Shown here one piece after another: positions 57,494-64,000 of a stretch of 64,000 nucleotides of DNA; the first letter of the stretch is position 1, and each line of letters begins with the position of its first letter. The notes under the pieces were generated by a model, which was not told the DNA's origin, did no database searches, and saw nothing but the letters and a program-made list of their open reading frames with translations. The position numbers and the translations under genes are program-made. The DNA lies in NCBI RefSeq assembly GCF_023380025.1, contig NZ_CP097253.1, positions 1,116,001-1,180,000 of the forward strand. The letters are read 5' to 3'. Source of the DNA: Sphingomonas glaciei. GTDB taxonomy: Bacteria > Pseudomonadota > Alphaproteobacteria > Sphingomonadales > Sphingomonadaceae.

Positions 57494-58810
57494 ATGGCCG
57501 ATCTGTTTGCAGCCGAGCCCGATGCCGCGGTCCCCGCAGAAACCCCGCTCGCCGAGCGACTCCGCCCGGCCAGCCTCGACGAGGTCATTGGCCAAGAGCA
57601 TCTTACCGGCCCCGACGGCCCGATCGGCCGGATGGTCGCGGCCGGCCGTCTGTCCAGCCTGATCCTGTGGGGACCGCCCGGCACCGGCAAGACGACGATC
57701 GCCCGCCTGCTCGCTGGAGCGGTGGGCTACCGCTACGTCGCCATCTCGGCGGTGTTCAGCGGCGTCGCCGACCTCAAGAAGGTGTTCGCCGAGGCCGAGA
57801 TGCAGTCGCGGTCGGGCAAACGCACCTTGCTGTTCGTGGACGAGATCCACCGCTTCAATCGCAGCCAGCAGGACGGCTTCCTGCCCTATGTCGAGGCGGG
57901 CGCGGTGACGCTCGTCGGTGCGACCACCGAGAACCCCAGCTTCGAACTCAACGCCGCCCTGCTGTCGCGGGCGCAGGTGCTGGTCCTCCACCGCCTCGAC
58001 GAAGCCGCGCTGACAACCCTCCTCGAGCGCGCCGAAGAAGTCGAAGGCGCTTCCCTCCCACTCACCGACGACGCCCGCGCCGCGCTGGTCACCAGTGCCG
58101 ATGGCGACGGCCGCTTCCTCCTCAACCAGGCCGAAATGCTGTTCGCCGCCGGGATCGAGGAACCGCTCGATACCGCCGCCCTGCGCGACCTCATCCAGCG
58201 CCGACTGCCGGTCTACGACAAGGACCGTGAAGGCCATTACGGCCTGATCTCCGCGCTCCACAAGTCGATCCGCGGCTCCGATCCCGACGCCGCCCTCTAT
58301 TATCTCGGGCGAATGCTGACCGCCGGCGAGGAGCCGCTCTACCTCCTCCGCCGACTGACCCGCGCCGCGGTCGAGGACATCGGCCTCGCCGACCCGCAGG
58401 CGCTGGTGCAGTGCATGGCGGCCAAGGACACCTACGACTTCCTTGGTTCTCCGGAGGGCGAACTGGCGATCGTCCAGGCCTGCCTTTACCTCGCCACCGC
58501 GCCCAAATCGAACGCGCTCTACATGGCCCAGAAGGACGCCTGGAAGAGCGCCAAGGAACATGGCTCGCTGTCCCCGCCCAAGCATATCCTCGGCGCCCCG
58601 ACCAAGCTCATGCGCGAGCAGGGTTACGGCAAGGGCTACGAATATGATCACGATGCGCCCGACGCCTTTTCCGGCCAGTCCTACTGGCCCGAGGAAATGG
58701 CGCCGCAGACCTATTACCGTCCCACCGACCGCGGCTTTGAAAAACGGCTTGCCGAGCGGCTCGCGTGGTGGAACGAGAAACGCCAATTGCAGCAAGGGGA
58801 GCAGTGCTGA
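57494..58810 (+). CDS. rarA: Replication-associated recombination protein A (RarA/MgsA)
   Basis: 438 residues. AAA+ clamp-loader-like ATPase with Walker A GPPGTGKTT (about 57), Walker B LLFVDEIHRF (about 112) and sensor 1 GATTENPSFELNAALLSR. The C-terminal MgsA tetramerisation domain (about 250-430) includes LYLLRRLTRAAVEDIG and HGSLSPPKHILGAPT. It acts at stalled replication forks. I chose the ATG at 57494 (MADLFAAEP). Its TGA overlaps the next ATG. Confidence 0.95.
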   Translation: MADLFAAEPDAAVPAETPLAERLRPASLDEVIGQEHLTGPDGPIGRMVAAGRLSSLILWGPPGTGKTTIARLLAGAVGYRYVAISAVFSGVADLKKVFAEAEMQSRSGKRTLLFVDEIHRFNRSQQDGFLPYVEAGAVTLVGATTENPSFELNAALLSRAQVLVLHRLDEAALTTLLERAEEVEGASLPLTDDARAALVTSADGDGRFLLNQAEMLFAAGIEEPLDTAALRDLIQRRLPVYDKDREGHYGLISALHKSIRGSDPDAALYYLGRMLTAGEEPLYLLRRLTRAAVEDIGLADPQALVQCMAAKDTYDFLGSPEGELAIVQACLYLATAPKSNALYMAQKDAWKSAKEHGSLSPPKHILGAPTKLMREQGYGKGYEYDHDAPDAFSGQSYWPEEMAPQTYYRPTDRGFEKRLAERLAWWNEKRQLQQGEQC

Positions 58811-60132
58811 TGTATCCACCGTCCACGACCGACGAATGGCGGGCCGACATCATCGAATGGGCGCCGCGCATCGCCATCGCGCTGGTCATCATCCTCGCCA
58901 CCTGGGCGATCGCCCGCGCGGTCAAATGGGCGCTCGCCAAGGCCATCAGCCGCACGCCCGCGCTGCAGCGCCATACCCCAGGCAACGACCATGAAACCGT
59001 TGGCCAGCAGATCGGCACCGTCGCCAAGCTGCTGGTCTGGCTGGTCGGGATCATGGCCGCACTCAATTTCCTGCAGATCGGCCAGATCCTCGCCCCGGTG
59101 AACACCCTCACCGCCGAGATTTTCGCCTTCCTGCCGCGGCTGCTCGGCGCCGGGCTGCTGTTCTTCGTGATGCTGATCGTCGCCCGCATCGTGCGGCGCC
59201 TGATCGAGACCCTGCTTACCGCCCTCAACGTCGATGGCTGGCTTGCCCGGATCGGGCTGGGCGATCATCCGCCCACCGTCCGCACCAGCCCCGAGGCGGT
59301 CCCGGCCGGTACCACCCCGCCCGCGACCCGTGCCACGGTCGCCCGCGCCGGCGGGATCCTAGCCTTCGCGGTGATCATCATCCCGTCCGCCATCGCCGCG
59401 CTGCAGGTACTCGGCATCGACGCGATCAGCGGGCCCGCGGTCGCCATGCTCAACGAGATCCTCGCCGCGATCCCGCGCATCCTCACCGCTGCGCTGTGGC
59501 TCGGGATCGCCTTCATCGCCGCGAAGTTCCTGAAGTCGATCCTCGAGGCGATCCTGCCCCCGACCGGGTTCGATGACGCGCTGCGCTCGACCGGCGTGCT
59601 TCCGGTCACCACCACGCCCAGTCGAATCGTCGCCAACATCGCCTTTATCGCGATCATGCTGGCCGCCGCGATCGAGGCCGCGCACCAGCTCGGCGGCGAC
59701 ACCGTCGCGATCTTCCTGGTCCAGGTCACCAGCCTCGGCTCAAAGGTGATCTTCGGCACCTTGATCATCGTCGCCGGCATCTTCCTCGCCCGGCTGCTCG
59801 CCAATCTGGTCGGTTCCTCGACCGGCGAAGGCGGCTTTGCGCAGACCATCGTCCGCTACGCCATCATCGCCCTGTTCACCGCCATTGGCCTCACCTTCAT
59901 GGGGCTGGCCGACGTGATCGTCTACATGGCATTCGGGCTGATCCTGGGCGCCGGCGCGATCGCCACCGCGCTGGCCTTCGGGCTCGGCGGGCGCGAGGCG
60001 GCAGGCCGGGTCCTCAACCATTATGCCGACCGCATCACCGGTCCGCGCCCGCCGGCAGCACCCCCGCGGCGCCCGGCCCGGCTCGAAGGGACCAAGGAAA
60101 CCCCGACCGGCGACGGGGGATCGCTGATCTGA
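58810..60132 (+). CDS. MscS-like mechanosensitive channel family membrane protein
   Basis: 440 residues with about nine to ten hydrophobic helices. They include the glycine/alanine-rich pore-like segment MAFGLILGAGAIATALAFGLGGREAAG near the C-terminus, which resembles the MscS pore helix and following beta entry. The repeated helix pairs earlier in the protein resemble the conserved TM-helix repeat found in some small-conductance channel relatives. The tail is Pro/Arg-rich. I chose the ATG at 58810, coupled to rarA (TGATG). Confidence 0.82.
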   Translation: MYPPSTTDEWRADIIEWAPRIAIALVIILATWAIARAVKWALAKAISRTPALQRHTPGNDHETVGQQIGTVAKLLVWLVGIMAALNFLQIGQILAPVNTLTAEIFAFLPRLLGAGLLFFVMLIVARIVRRLIETLLTALNVDGWLARIGLGDHPPTVRTSPEAVPAGTTPPATRATVARAGGILAFAVIIIPSAIAALQVLGIDAISGPAVAMLNEILAAIPRILTAALWLGIAFIAAKFLKSILEAILPPTGFDDALRSTGVLPVTTTPSRIVANIAFIAIMLAAAIEAAHQLGGDTVAIFLVQVTSLGSKVIFGTLIIVAGIFLARLLANLVGSSTGEGGFAQTIVRYAIIALFTAIGLTFMGLADVIVYMAFGLILGAGAIATALAFGLGGREAAGRVLNHYADRITGPRPPAAPPRRPARLEGTKETPTGDGGSLI

Positions 60133-60977
60133 CGGCCTTCACCCGTACCGTCGCGATCGACTGGTCGGGCGCCAAGGGACGACGCCACAAGGGCATCGCG
60201 GTCGCCGCCTGCGGCCGCGATGGCCCGCCGCGGTTGGTCCGCCCGGGCCACGTCTGGAGCCGGACCGCGGTCGCCGACTGGCTGGTCGCCGAAGCCGCGC
60301 GCGAGCCGACTTTGTTCGGCTTCGATTTCTCCTTCGCCCCGCCGTTCGCCGAACGTGGCGCCTATTTGCCGGGCGAGACGGGCGTGCCGGAAAACGCGCG
60401 CGACTTCTGGGCCTATGTCGAGGCCCGGGCTCCCGACGAGGATCTCGGCGCCGCCAGTTTCCTCGAGCAGGTCCATCGCCCGCATTTCTATTTCGGGATC
60501 GCCGACGGAGTGAAAGCCGACTTCGTCCGCTTCCGCCAGTGCGATCATCGCCTGAACGCATCCGGCGGCCGCAAGACCGCCAGCGCTTACGATGCGATCG
60601 GCGCGGCGCAGGTCGCCAAGGCGAGCTTCGCGGGCATGCGCCTGTTGCACCATATCTCGGGAAAGGTCGCGATCTGGCCGATGGATCCGATTCAGCCGGG
60701 GCAGAGCGCCGTCGCCGAAATCTACACCCGCATCTATCTTCGCAACGCCGGGCTATCGGGCACCAAGCTGCGCACCCGCACCGATCTCAACCTCGCGTTG
60801 AAGGCTCTCGGCAGCCCGCCGGCCCGACTCCGCTTTGAGCCTGACGACCATCAGACCGACGCACTGGTCACCGCTGCCGGCATGCGGGCTCACCTTGCGC
60901 ACCCCGAAGCCTTCGCCCCGCAAGGCCTGACACCCGAGCTCGCCCGAACCGAGGGCTGGACCTTCGGCATCGTCTAA
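60129..60977 (+). CDS. Conserved protein with a probable RNase H-like fold, non-ATG start
   Basis: 282 residues if started at the CTG at 60129, which overlaps the previous gene's TGA (CTGA) and has a GGGGGA box eight bases upstream. The N-terminal VAIDWSGAKGRR and later FGFDFSFAPPF resemble the aspartate-bearing strands of RNase H-like (DUF429-type) predicted nucleases. DHQTDALVTAAGMRAHLA near the C-terminus gives a third acidic motif. No ATG, GTG or TTG is in frame between the upstream gene and the first conserved strand; the first TTG (60234) would remove the VAIDWSGA motif. Function is inferred from weak resemblance only. Confidence 0.7.
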   Translation: MTAFTRTVAIDWSGAKGRRHKGIAVAACGRDGPPRLVRPGHVWSRTAVADWLVAEAAREPTLFGFDFSFAPPFAERGAYLPGETGVPENARDFWAYVEARAPDEDLGAASFLEQVHRPHFYFGIADGVKADFVRFRQCDHRLNASGGRKTASAYDAIGAAQVAKASFAGMRLLHHISGKVAIWPMDPIQPGQSAVAEIYTRIYLRNAGLSGTKLRTRTDLNLALKALGSPPARLRFEPDDHQTDALVTAAGMRAHLAHPEAFAPQGLTPELARTEGWTFGIV

Positions 60978-61009
60978 GCCAAGAGGCGCTCCGCACGACA
61001 TGATCGTGG

Positions 61010-61085
61010 GCCGGTTTAGCTCAGTTGGTAGAGCAGCGGTTTTGTAAACCGAAGGTCGCGGGTTCGACTCCTGCAACCGGCACCA
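61010..61085 (+). tRNA. tRNA-Thr (TGT)
   Basis: 76 bases. The acceptor stem GCCGGTT pairs with AACCGGC, the anticodon loop TTTGTAA carries TGT, and there is a T arm with TTCGACT and an encoded CCA end (61083-61085). Confidence 0.95.
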
Positions 61086-61107
61086 TCAGACCGCTGCCCC
61101 AACCGGG

Positions 61108-61419
61108 TCAGGCGGCGTGGGCTAGTTCGACCTGCTCGTTCAACGCGGTCGGCAATTCCTCGACCTGGACCGCCGGCTCGGCGACCTGCTCGATCTTGTC
61201 CGGGAAGAAGGTGCGGCTGACGAAGACGATGACGCCCAGCGCCACGTAGATGCCAAGCATCGCCACCGGCGCGAAGATGATCCCGGCGCCCAGCGGCACG
61301 CGCAGGAAATTGGGGTTGAAGCCGAGGTCGTGACCAAGCGCTTCGCACACGCCAAGGATGGTGTCGTTGCGGAAGGCGACGTTGTTGCGGAAATAGTCGC
61401 GGCTCGGAATCAGGCTCAT
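61108..61419 (-). CDS. PspC domain protein
   Basis: 103 residues. The PspC domain comprises an N-terminal amphipathic stretch (RNNVAFRNDTILGVCEALG) and one or two membrane helices (about 40-68). It is followed by an acidic Glu/Val-rich tail. PspC-type proteins take part in membrane-stress responses. I chose the ATG at 61419 (MSLIPSRDYF). No other psp gene is in the window. The 239 bp upstream to the threonine synthase stop hold no clear gene. Confidence 0.85.
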   Translation of the reverse strand: MSLIPSRDYFRNNVAFRNDTILGVCEALGHDLGFNPNFLRVPLGAGIIFAPVAMLGIYVALGVIVFVSRTFFPDKIEQVAEPAVQVEELPTALNEQVELAHAA

Positions 61420-61658
61420 CTTGTCTCTCCAGGGCGGTCGGCCAAGCGACGCTCGACAGGGATGCACACACCGTGCCACCTGAGGCTTTCGCTTGCTTTT
61501 CCGATGGTTGGCTGCGTTGGGCAGCCTCGCCGTTCATTCGTTCCGGGCCTATGTTGGGACAATGCACCACTTTGTGAAGGTGCGATCGGCCAAAGCGTCT
61601 GGAAATCGGACCGGCGGCGTACCGTTTCTGCCAACCGTCGTTACGCAGCGACCGGCGG

Positions 61659-62861
61659 CTAGACGCTCGCCCCATGGCTGTCGGCCAGCCCGATGTGCGG
61701 CGCGGTCGGGACCAGCGGATATTTGTTGCCCGCCGCGCAGTTGAACAGCAGCACCCGCTCGTCGCGCCCGACCAGCCCCCGCTCCAGCGCGGCGCGCCAG
61801 CCGGCCAGCACCGCGGCACCTTCCGGACACAGCAGCAGCCCATCGTCGCGCGCCGCCGCCGCCAGCTCGGTCGCGATCTGCTCCTCCCCGACCGCGATCG
61901 CAAAGCCGCCGCTTTCCCGCACCGCGCGCAGGATCAGGAAGTCGCCCACAGCCTTGGGCACGCGAATCCCGGTCGCGATCGTCGCCGGATTGTCCCACCG
62001 CTCGGCGAATTCGTCGCCAGCTTCCCAGGCCCGGACCATCGGCGCGCAGCCGGTCGCCTGGACCGCCACCATCCGCGGCCGCTCTGGGCCGATCAGCCCT
62101 GCCGCTTCCATCTCGGCGAACGCCTTCCACATCCCGATCAGGCCGGTCCCGCCGCCGGTCGGATAGAAGATGACGTCCGGCAGTTCCCAGCCATATTGCT
62201 CGGCCAGCTCCAGCCCCATTACCTTCTTGCCCTCGGCGCGATACGGCTCCTTGAGGGTCGAGACGTCGAACCAGCGGCCCGCCGCGGCGCCCTCGCCGAC
62301 CAGCCGGCCGCATTCGTCGATCTGCCCGTCGGCGACCAGCACCCGGGCGCCATAGGCCTCGGCCTCGGCGATGTTGATCGGCGGGGTTTCCTCAGGGCAG
62401 ATCACCGTCGCTTCGATCCCGGCCGCCGCGGCGTAGGCCGCCAGCGCCGCCCCGGCATTGCCATTGGTCGGAAGCGCCATCGCCGTCGTTCCGAAGTGCC
62501 TGGCCATGCTGACCGCCATCGCGAGCCCGCGCGCCTTGAACGATCCGGTCGGCAGCCGCCCTTCGTCCTTGACCATCAGCGGGCGCACCCCGGCCCGATG
62601 CGACAGGCGGGTGAGCGGAAGGATCGGCGTCTCGATCTCGCCCAGGCTGACCGGCTCGGCGCCCTCGGGCAGCGGGAGCAGTTCGCGCCATTTCCACATC
62701 CCCGGCGCACGCCCGGCAAGAATTTCCCGGCTCAATGCCTTGCCGACCCGGTCGAGGTCGTAGCGCACCAGCAAGGGCCGCCCCGCGCGGCTGAGATTGT
62801 GGATTTCGCCGGCGGCATAGGGCTCCCCGGTCAGCGAGCATTCGAGATGGGTGACGAACAT
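61659..62861 (-). CDS. thrC: Threonine synthase
   Basis: 400 residues. Pyridoxal-phosphate enzyme: the cofactor lysine is in LPTGSFKARG (about 105), the phosphate loop is in FYPTGGGTGLIGMW (about 230), and NGNAGAALAAYAAAAGI (about 133) is characteristic. It converts O-phosphohomoserine to threonine. The N-terminus begins FVTHLECSLTGEPY, as in the shorter threonine synthases. A related PLP-dependent lyase cannot be fully excluded. Confidence 0.88.
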   Translation of the reverse strand: MFVTHLECSLTGEPYAAGEIHNLSRAGRPLLVRYDLDRVGKALSREILAGRAPGMWKWRELLPLPEGAEPVSLGEIETPILPLTRLSHRAGVRPLMVKDEGRLPTGSFKARGLAMAVSMARHFGTTAMALPTNGNAGAALAAYAAAAGIEATVICPEETPPINIAEAEAYGARVLVADGQIDECGRLVGEGAAAGRWFDVSTLKEPYRAEGKKVMGLELAEQYGWELPDVIFYPTGGGTGLIGMWKAFAEMEAAGLIGPERPRMVAVQATGCAPMVRAWEAGDEFAERWDNPATIATGIRVPKAVGDFLILRAVRESGGFAIAVGEEQIATELAAAARDDGLLLCPEGAAVLAGWRAALERGLVGRDERVLLFNCAAGNKYPLVPTAPHIGLADSHGASV

Positions 62862-62991
62862 GCCGGCCGACTAGCGCAAGCCACTCGACAAGACGACCCC
62901 GCCCGGCGACCAATGGCCGGCGCGACCTTGCGATGTTGTATCATCCGGCCTACGTGCCCGACAGCTTTTCCCAACCGGATCGACCTTCTTC

Positions 62992-64000
62992 ATGTTCGAA
63001 TTGCCCCTGGCCGTGCTGCTTGCCGCCACCGCCTCGCCCACCGTTCTCGCCTCTGCGCAAACGGCGGCCCAGCCGGCCGCTCGCAACAGCGACCATGACG
63101 CCACGCAGAACCAGGACATCGTGGTCACCGGCATCCGCCGCAATCGCGAGGACGTGCTCGGCGGGATCAGCGTGGTGTCGGGCGAGGAGCTTCAGCGCGA
63201 CCTCCGCTCGACCATCGGCGAGACCCTGATTCGCCAGCCGGGCGTGTCGGCGACCAGCTTCGGCCCCAACGCTTCGCGTCCGATCCTGCGCGGTCTCGGC
63301 GGTGAGCGCGTCCGCGTGCTCACCGACGGCATCGGCAGTCTCGACGTATCGACCTCCAGCGTCGACCACGCCGTCGCGATCAATCCGCTGACCGCCGACC
63401 GGATCGAGGTCCTTCGCGGCCCCGCGGCGCTGCTGTTCGGAAGCTCGGCGATCGGCGGCGTCGTCAATGTCATCGACAGCCGCATTCCGCGCAGCATGCC
63501 GGAAAGCCCGCTTCACATCGACGTCCTCGGAACGCTCGGCAGTGCCGCCGACGAGCGCTCGGCCAATGCCCGTATCGACGTGCCGGTCGGCCAGAACATC
63601 GTGCTTCACGCCGATGGCAGCCTGTTCAAGAGCAACGACGTGCGCACCGGCGGCTACATCCTGTCGCCCGCCCTGCGCGCCGAAGCGGCGGCCAGTGCCG
63701 ATTCCGAGATCCGCGAACTCGCCACCCTGCGCGGCGACCTCCCCAATTCGGCGGCCAAGTCCTCCGAAATCGCTGGCGGCGTCGCCTATATCGATGGCGG
63801 CTTCAACATCGGCGCCTCGATCGCTCGCTTCGACAATCTCTATGGCGCCCCGGTCCGTTACTCGCTCGATCCCGAAGCCGAGGCGGAGGAGGTTCGCCTC
63901 GACCAGAAACAGACCCGCTTCGACATCCGCGCCGAAATTCCGGTCGGCGGGTTCCTTGACCAGGTGAAGCTGCGCGGCGGCGCCGTCCGCTATCGCCATG
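62992..64000 (+). CDS. TonB-dependent receptor, ZnuD-like, 3' end outside the window
   Basis: At least 336 residues; the frame is open to the window end, so the gene is partial. A signal peptide (about 1-22) precedes a QDIVVTGIRR TonB-box-like start and a plug domain with GETLIRQPGVSATSFGPN, RPILRGLGGERVRVL and IEVLRGPAALLFGSSAIGG. The pattern SSVDHAVAINPLTADRIEVL is close to that of the ZnuD zinc/haem receptors. Beta-barrel strands have begun by residue 170. An AT-rich imperfect palindrome lies about 50 bases upstream. Confidence 0.9.
   Translation, partial: MFELPLAVLLAATASPTVLASAQTAAQPAARNSDHDATQNQDIVVTGIRRNREDVLGGISVVSGEELQRDLRSTIGETLIRQPGVSATSFGPNASRPILRGLGGERVRVLTDGIGSLDVSTSSVDHAVAINPLTADRIEVLRGPAALLFGSSAIGGVVNVIDSRIPRSMPESPLHIDVLGTLGSAADERSANARIDVPVGQNIVLHADGSLFKSNDVRTGGYILSPALRAEAAASADSEIRELATLRGDLPNSAAKSSEIAGGVAYIDGGFNIGASIARFDNLYGAPVRYSLDPEAEAEEVRLDQKQTRFDIRAEIPVGGFLDQVKLRGGAVRYRH

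Noticed and set aside
61420..61658. Gene or RNA in the gap upstream of the PspC gene
   Set aside because: Only short GC-artefact frames and no strong hairpin are present; it most likely holds just the PspC promoter.
61010..62861. Functional link between tRNA-Thr and the threonine synthase gene
   Set aside because: They are on opposite strands with the PspC gene between them. I see no threonine-rich leader or T-box-like element, so proximity is probably chance.

Overview
The window is a GC-rich, gene-dense chromosomal segment from an alphaproteobacterium, most likely a member of the Sphingomonadaceae. Pointers are the nuoA-N operon running into birA, coaX and rnj, the alphaproteobacterial DUF1467 and DUF2842 membrane proteins, a PEPxxWA-CTERM protein, the zapA-6S RNA-fau order, and many GTG/TTG starts. 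I see no phage, transposase, CRISPR array or rRNA. It reads as core genome with a few small lineage-specific insertions.

Layout. 15-2321: a large membrane-anchored coiled-coil protein of unknown function. 2336-21343 (minus): one long, tightly spaced gene train for respiratory complex I (nuoA to nuoN), followed by birA, coaX, rnj and a DUF1467 gene. Two non-canonical genes sit inside it: a 47-residue membrane peptide between nuoE and nuoF, and a 219-residue secreted protein between nuoF and nuoG. 21457-24845 (minus): inositol-phosphatase-like protein, elongation factor P, an M23 peptidase and an L,D-transpeptidase. 24950-28171: HAD hydrolase, thiE with an upstream membrane protein, and a divergent winged-helix regulator fused to a glycine-rich membrane domain. 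28174-33535 (minus): a carbon-metabolism cluster tkt-gap-pgk-fda. 33667-35160 (plus): a 57-residue coiled-coil protein, zapA, a likely 6S RNA, 5-formyl-THF cyclo-ligase and DUF2842. 35198-42386: SleB-like hydrolase, tRNA-Asp, AI-2E-type transporter, Mpo1-like protein, Na+/H+ antiporter, PEP-CTERM protein, tRNA-Leu and the ComM/YifB ATPase. 42524-46135 (plus): rpmH-rnpA-yidD-yidC-engB. 46159-53236: GST, lipoprotein, dapE, a GGDEF-EAL protein, smr-mltA-tim44-like, and secB. 53285-60977: murJ-trpS, DUF4136 lipoprotein, PadR regulator, rarA, an MscS-like channel and an RNase H-fold-like protein. 61010-64000: tRNA-Thr, PspC protein, threonine synthase and the start of a ZnuD-like TonB-dependent receptor that runs off the end.

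How it fits together. Most genes serve the cell envelope and energy metabolism: complex I, lower glycolysis/gluconeogenesis with transketolase, peptidoglycan turnover (MltA, L,D-transpeptidase, M23, SleB, MurJ, DapE), membrane protein biogenesis (YidC, YidD, SecB) and division (ZapA).

The most interesting points are these. rnpA has no ATG, GTG, TTG or CTG start after rpmH; it either starts at ATC or overlaps rpmH in the manner known from Thermus. A terminator-like hairpin lies just ahead of rpmH. Two extra genes are embedded in the nuo operon. A regulator carries its DNA-binding domain on a glycine-rich membrane domain. A palindromic intergenic repeat family occurs at three sites.
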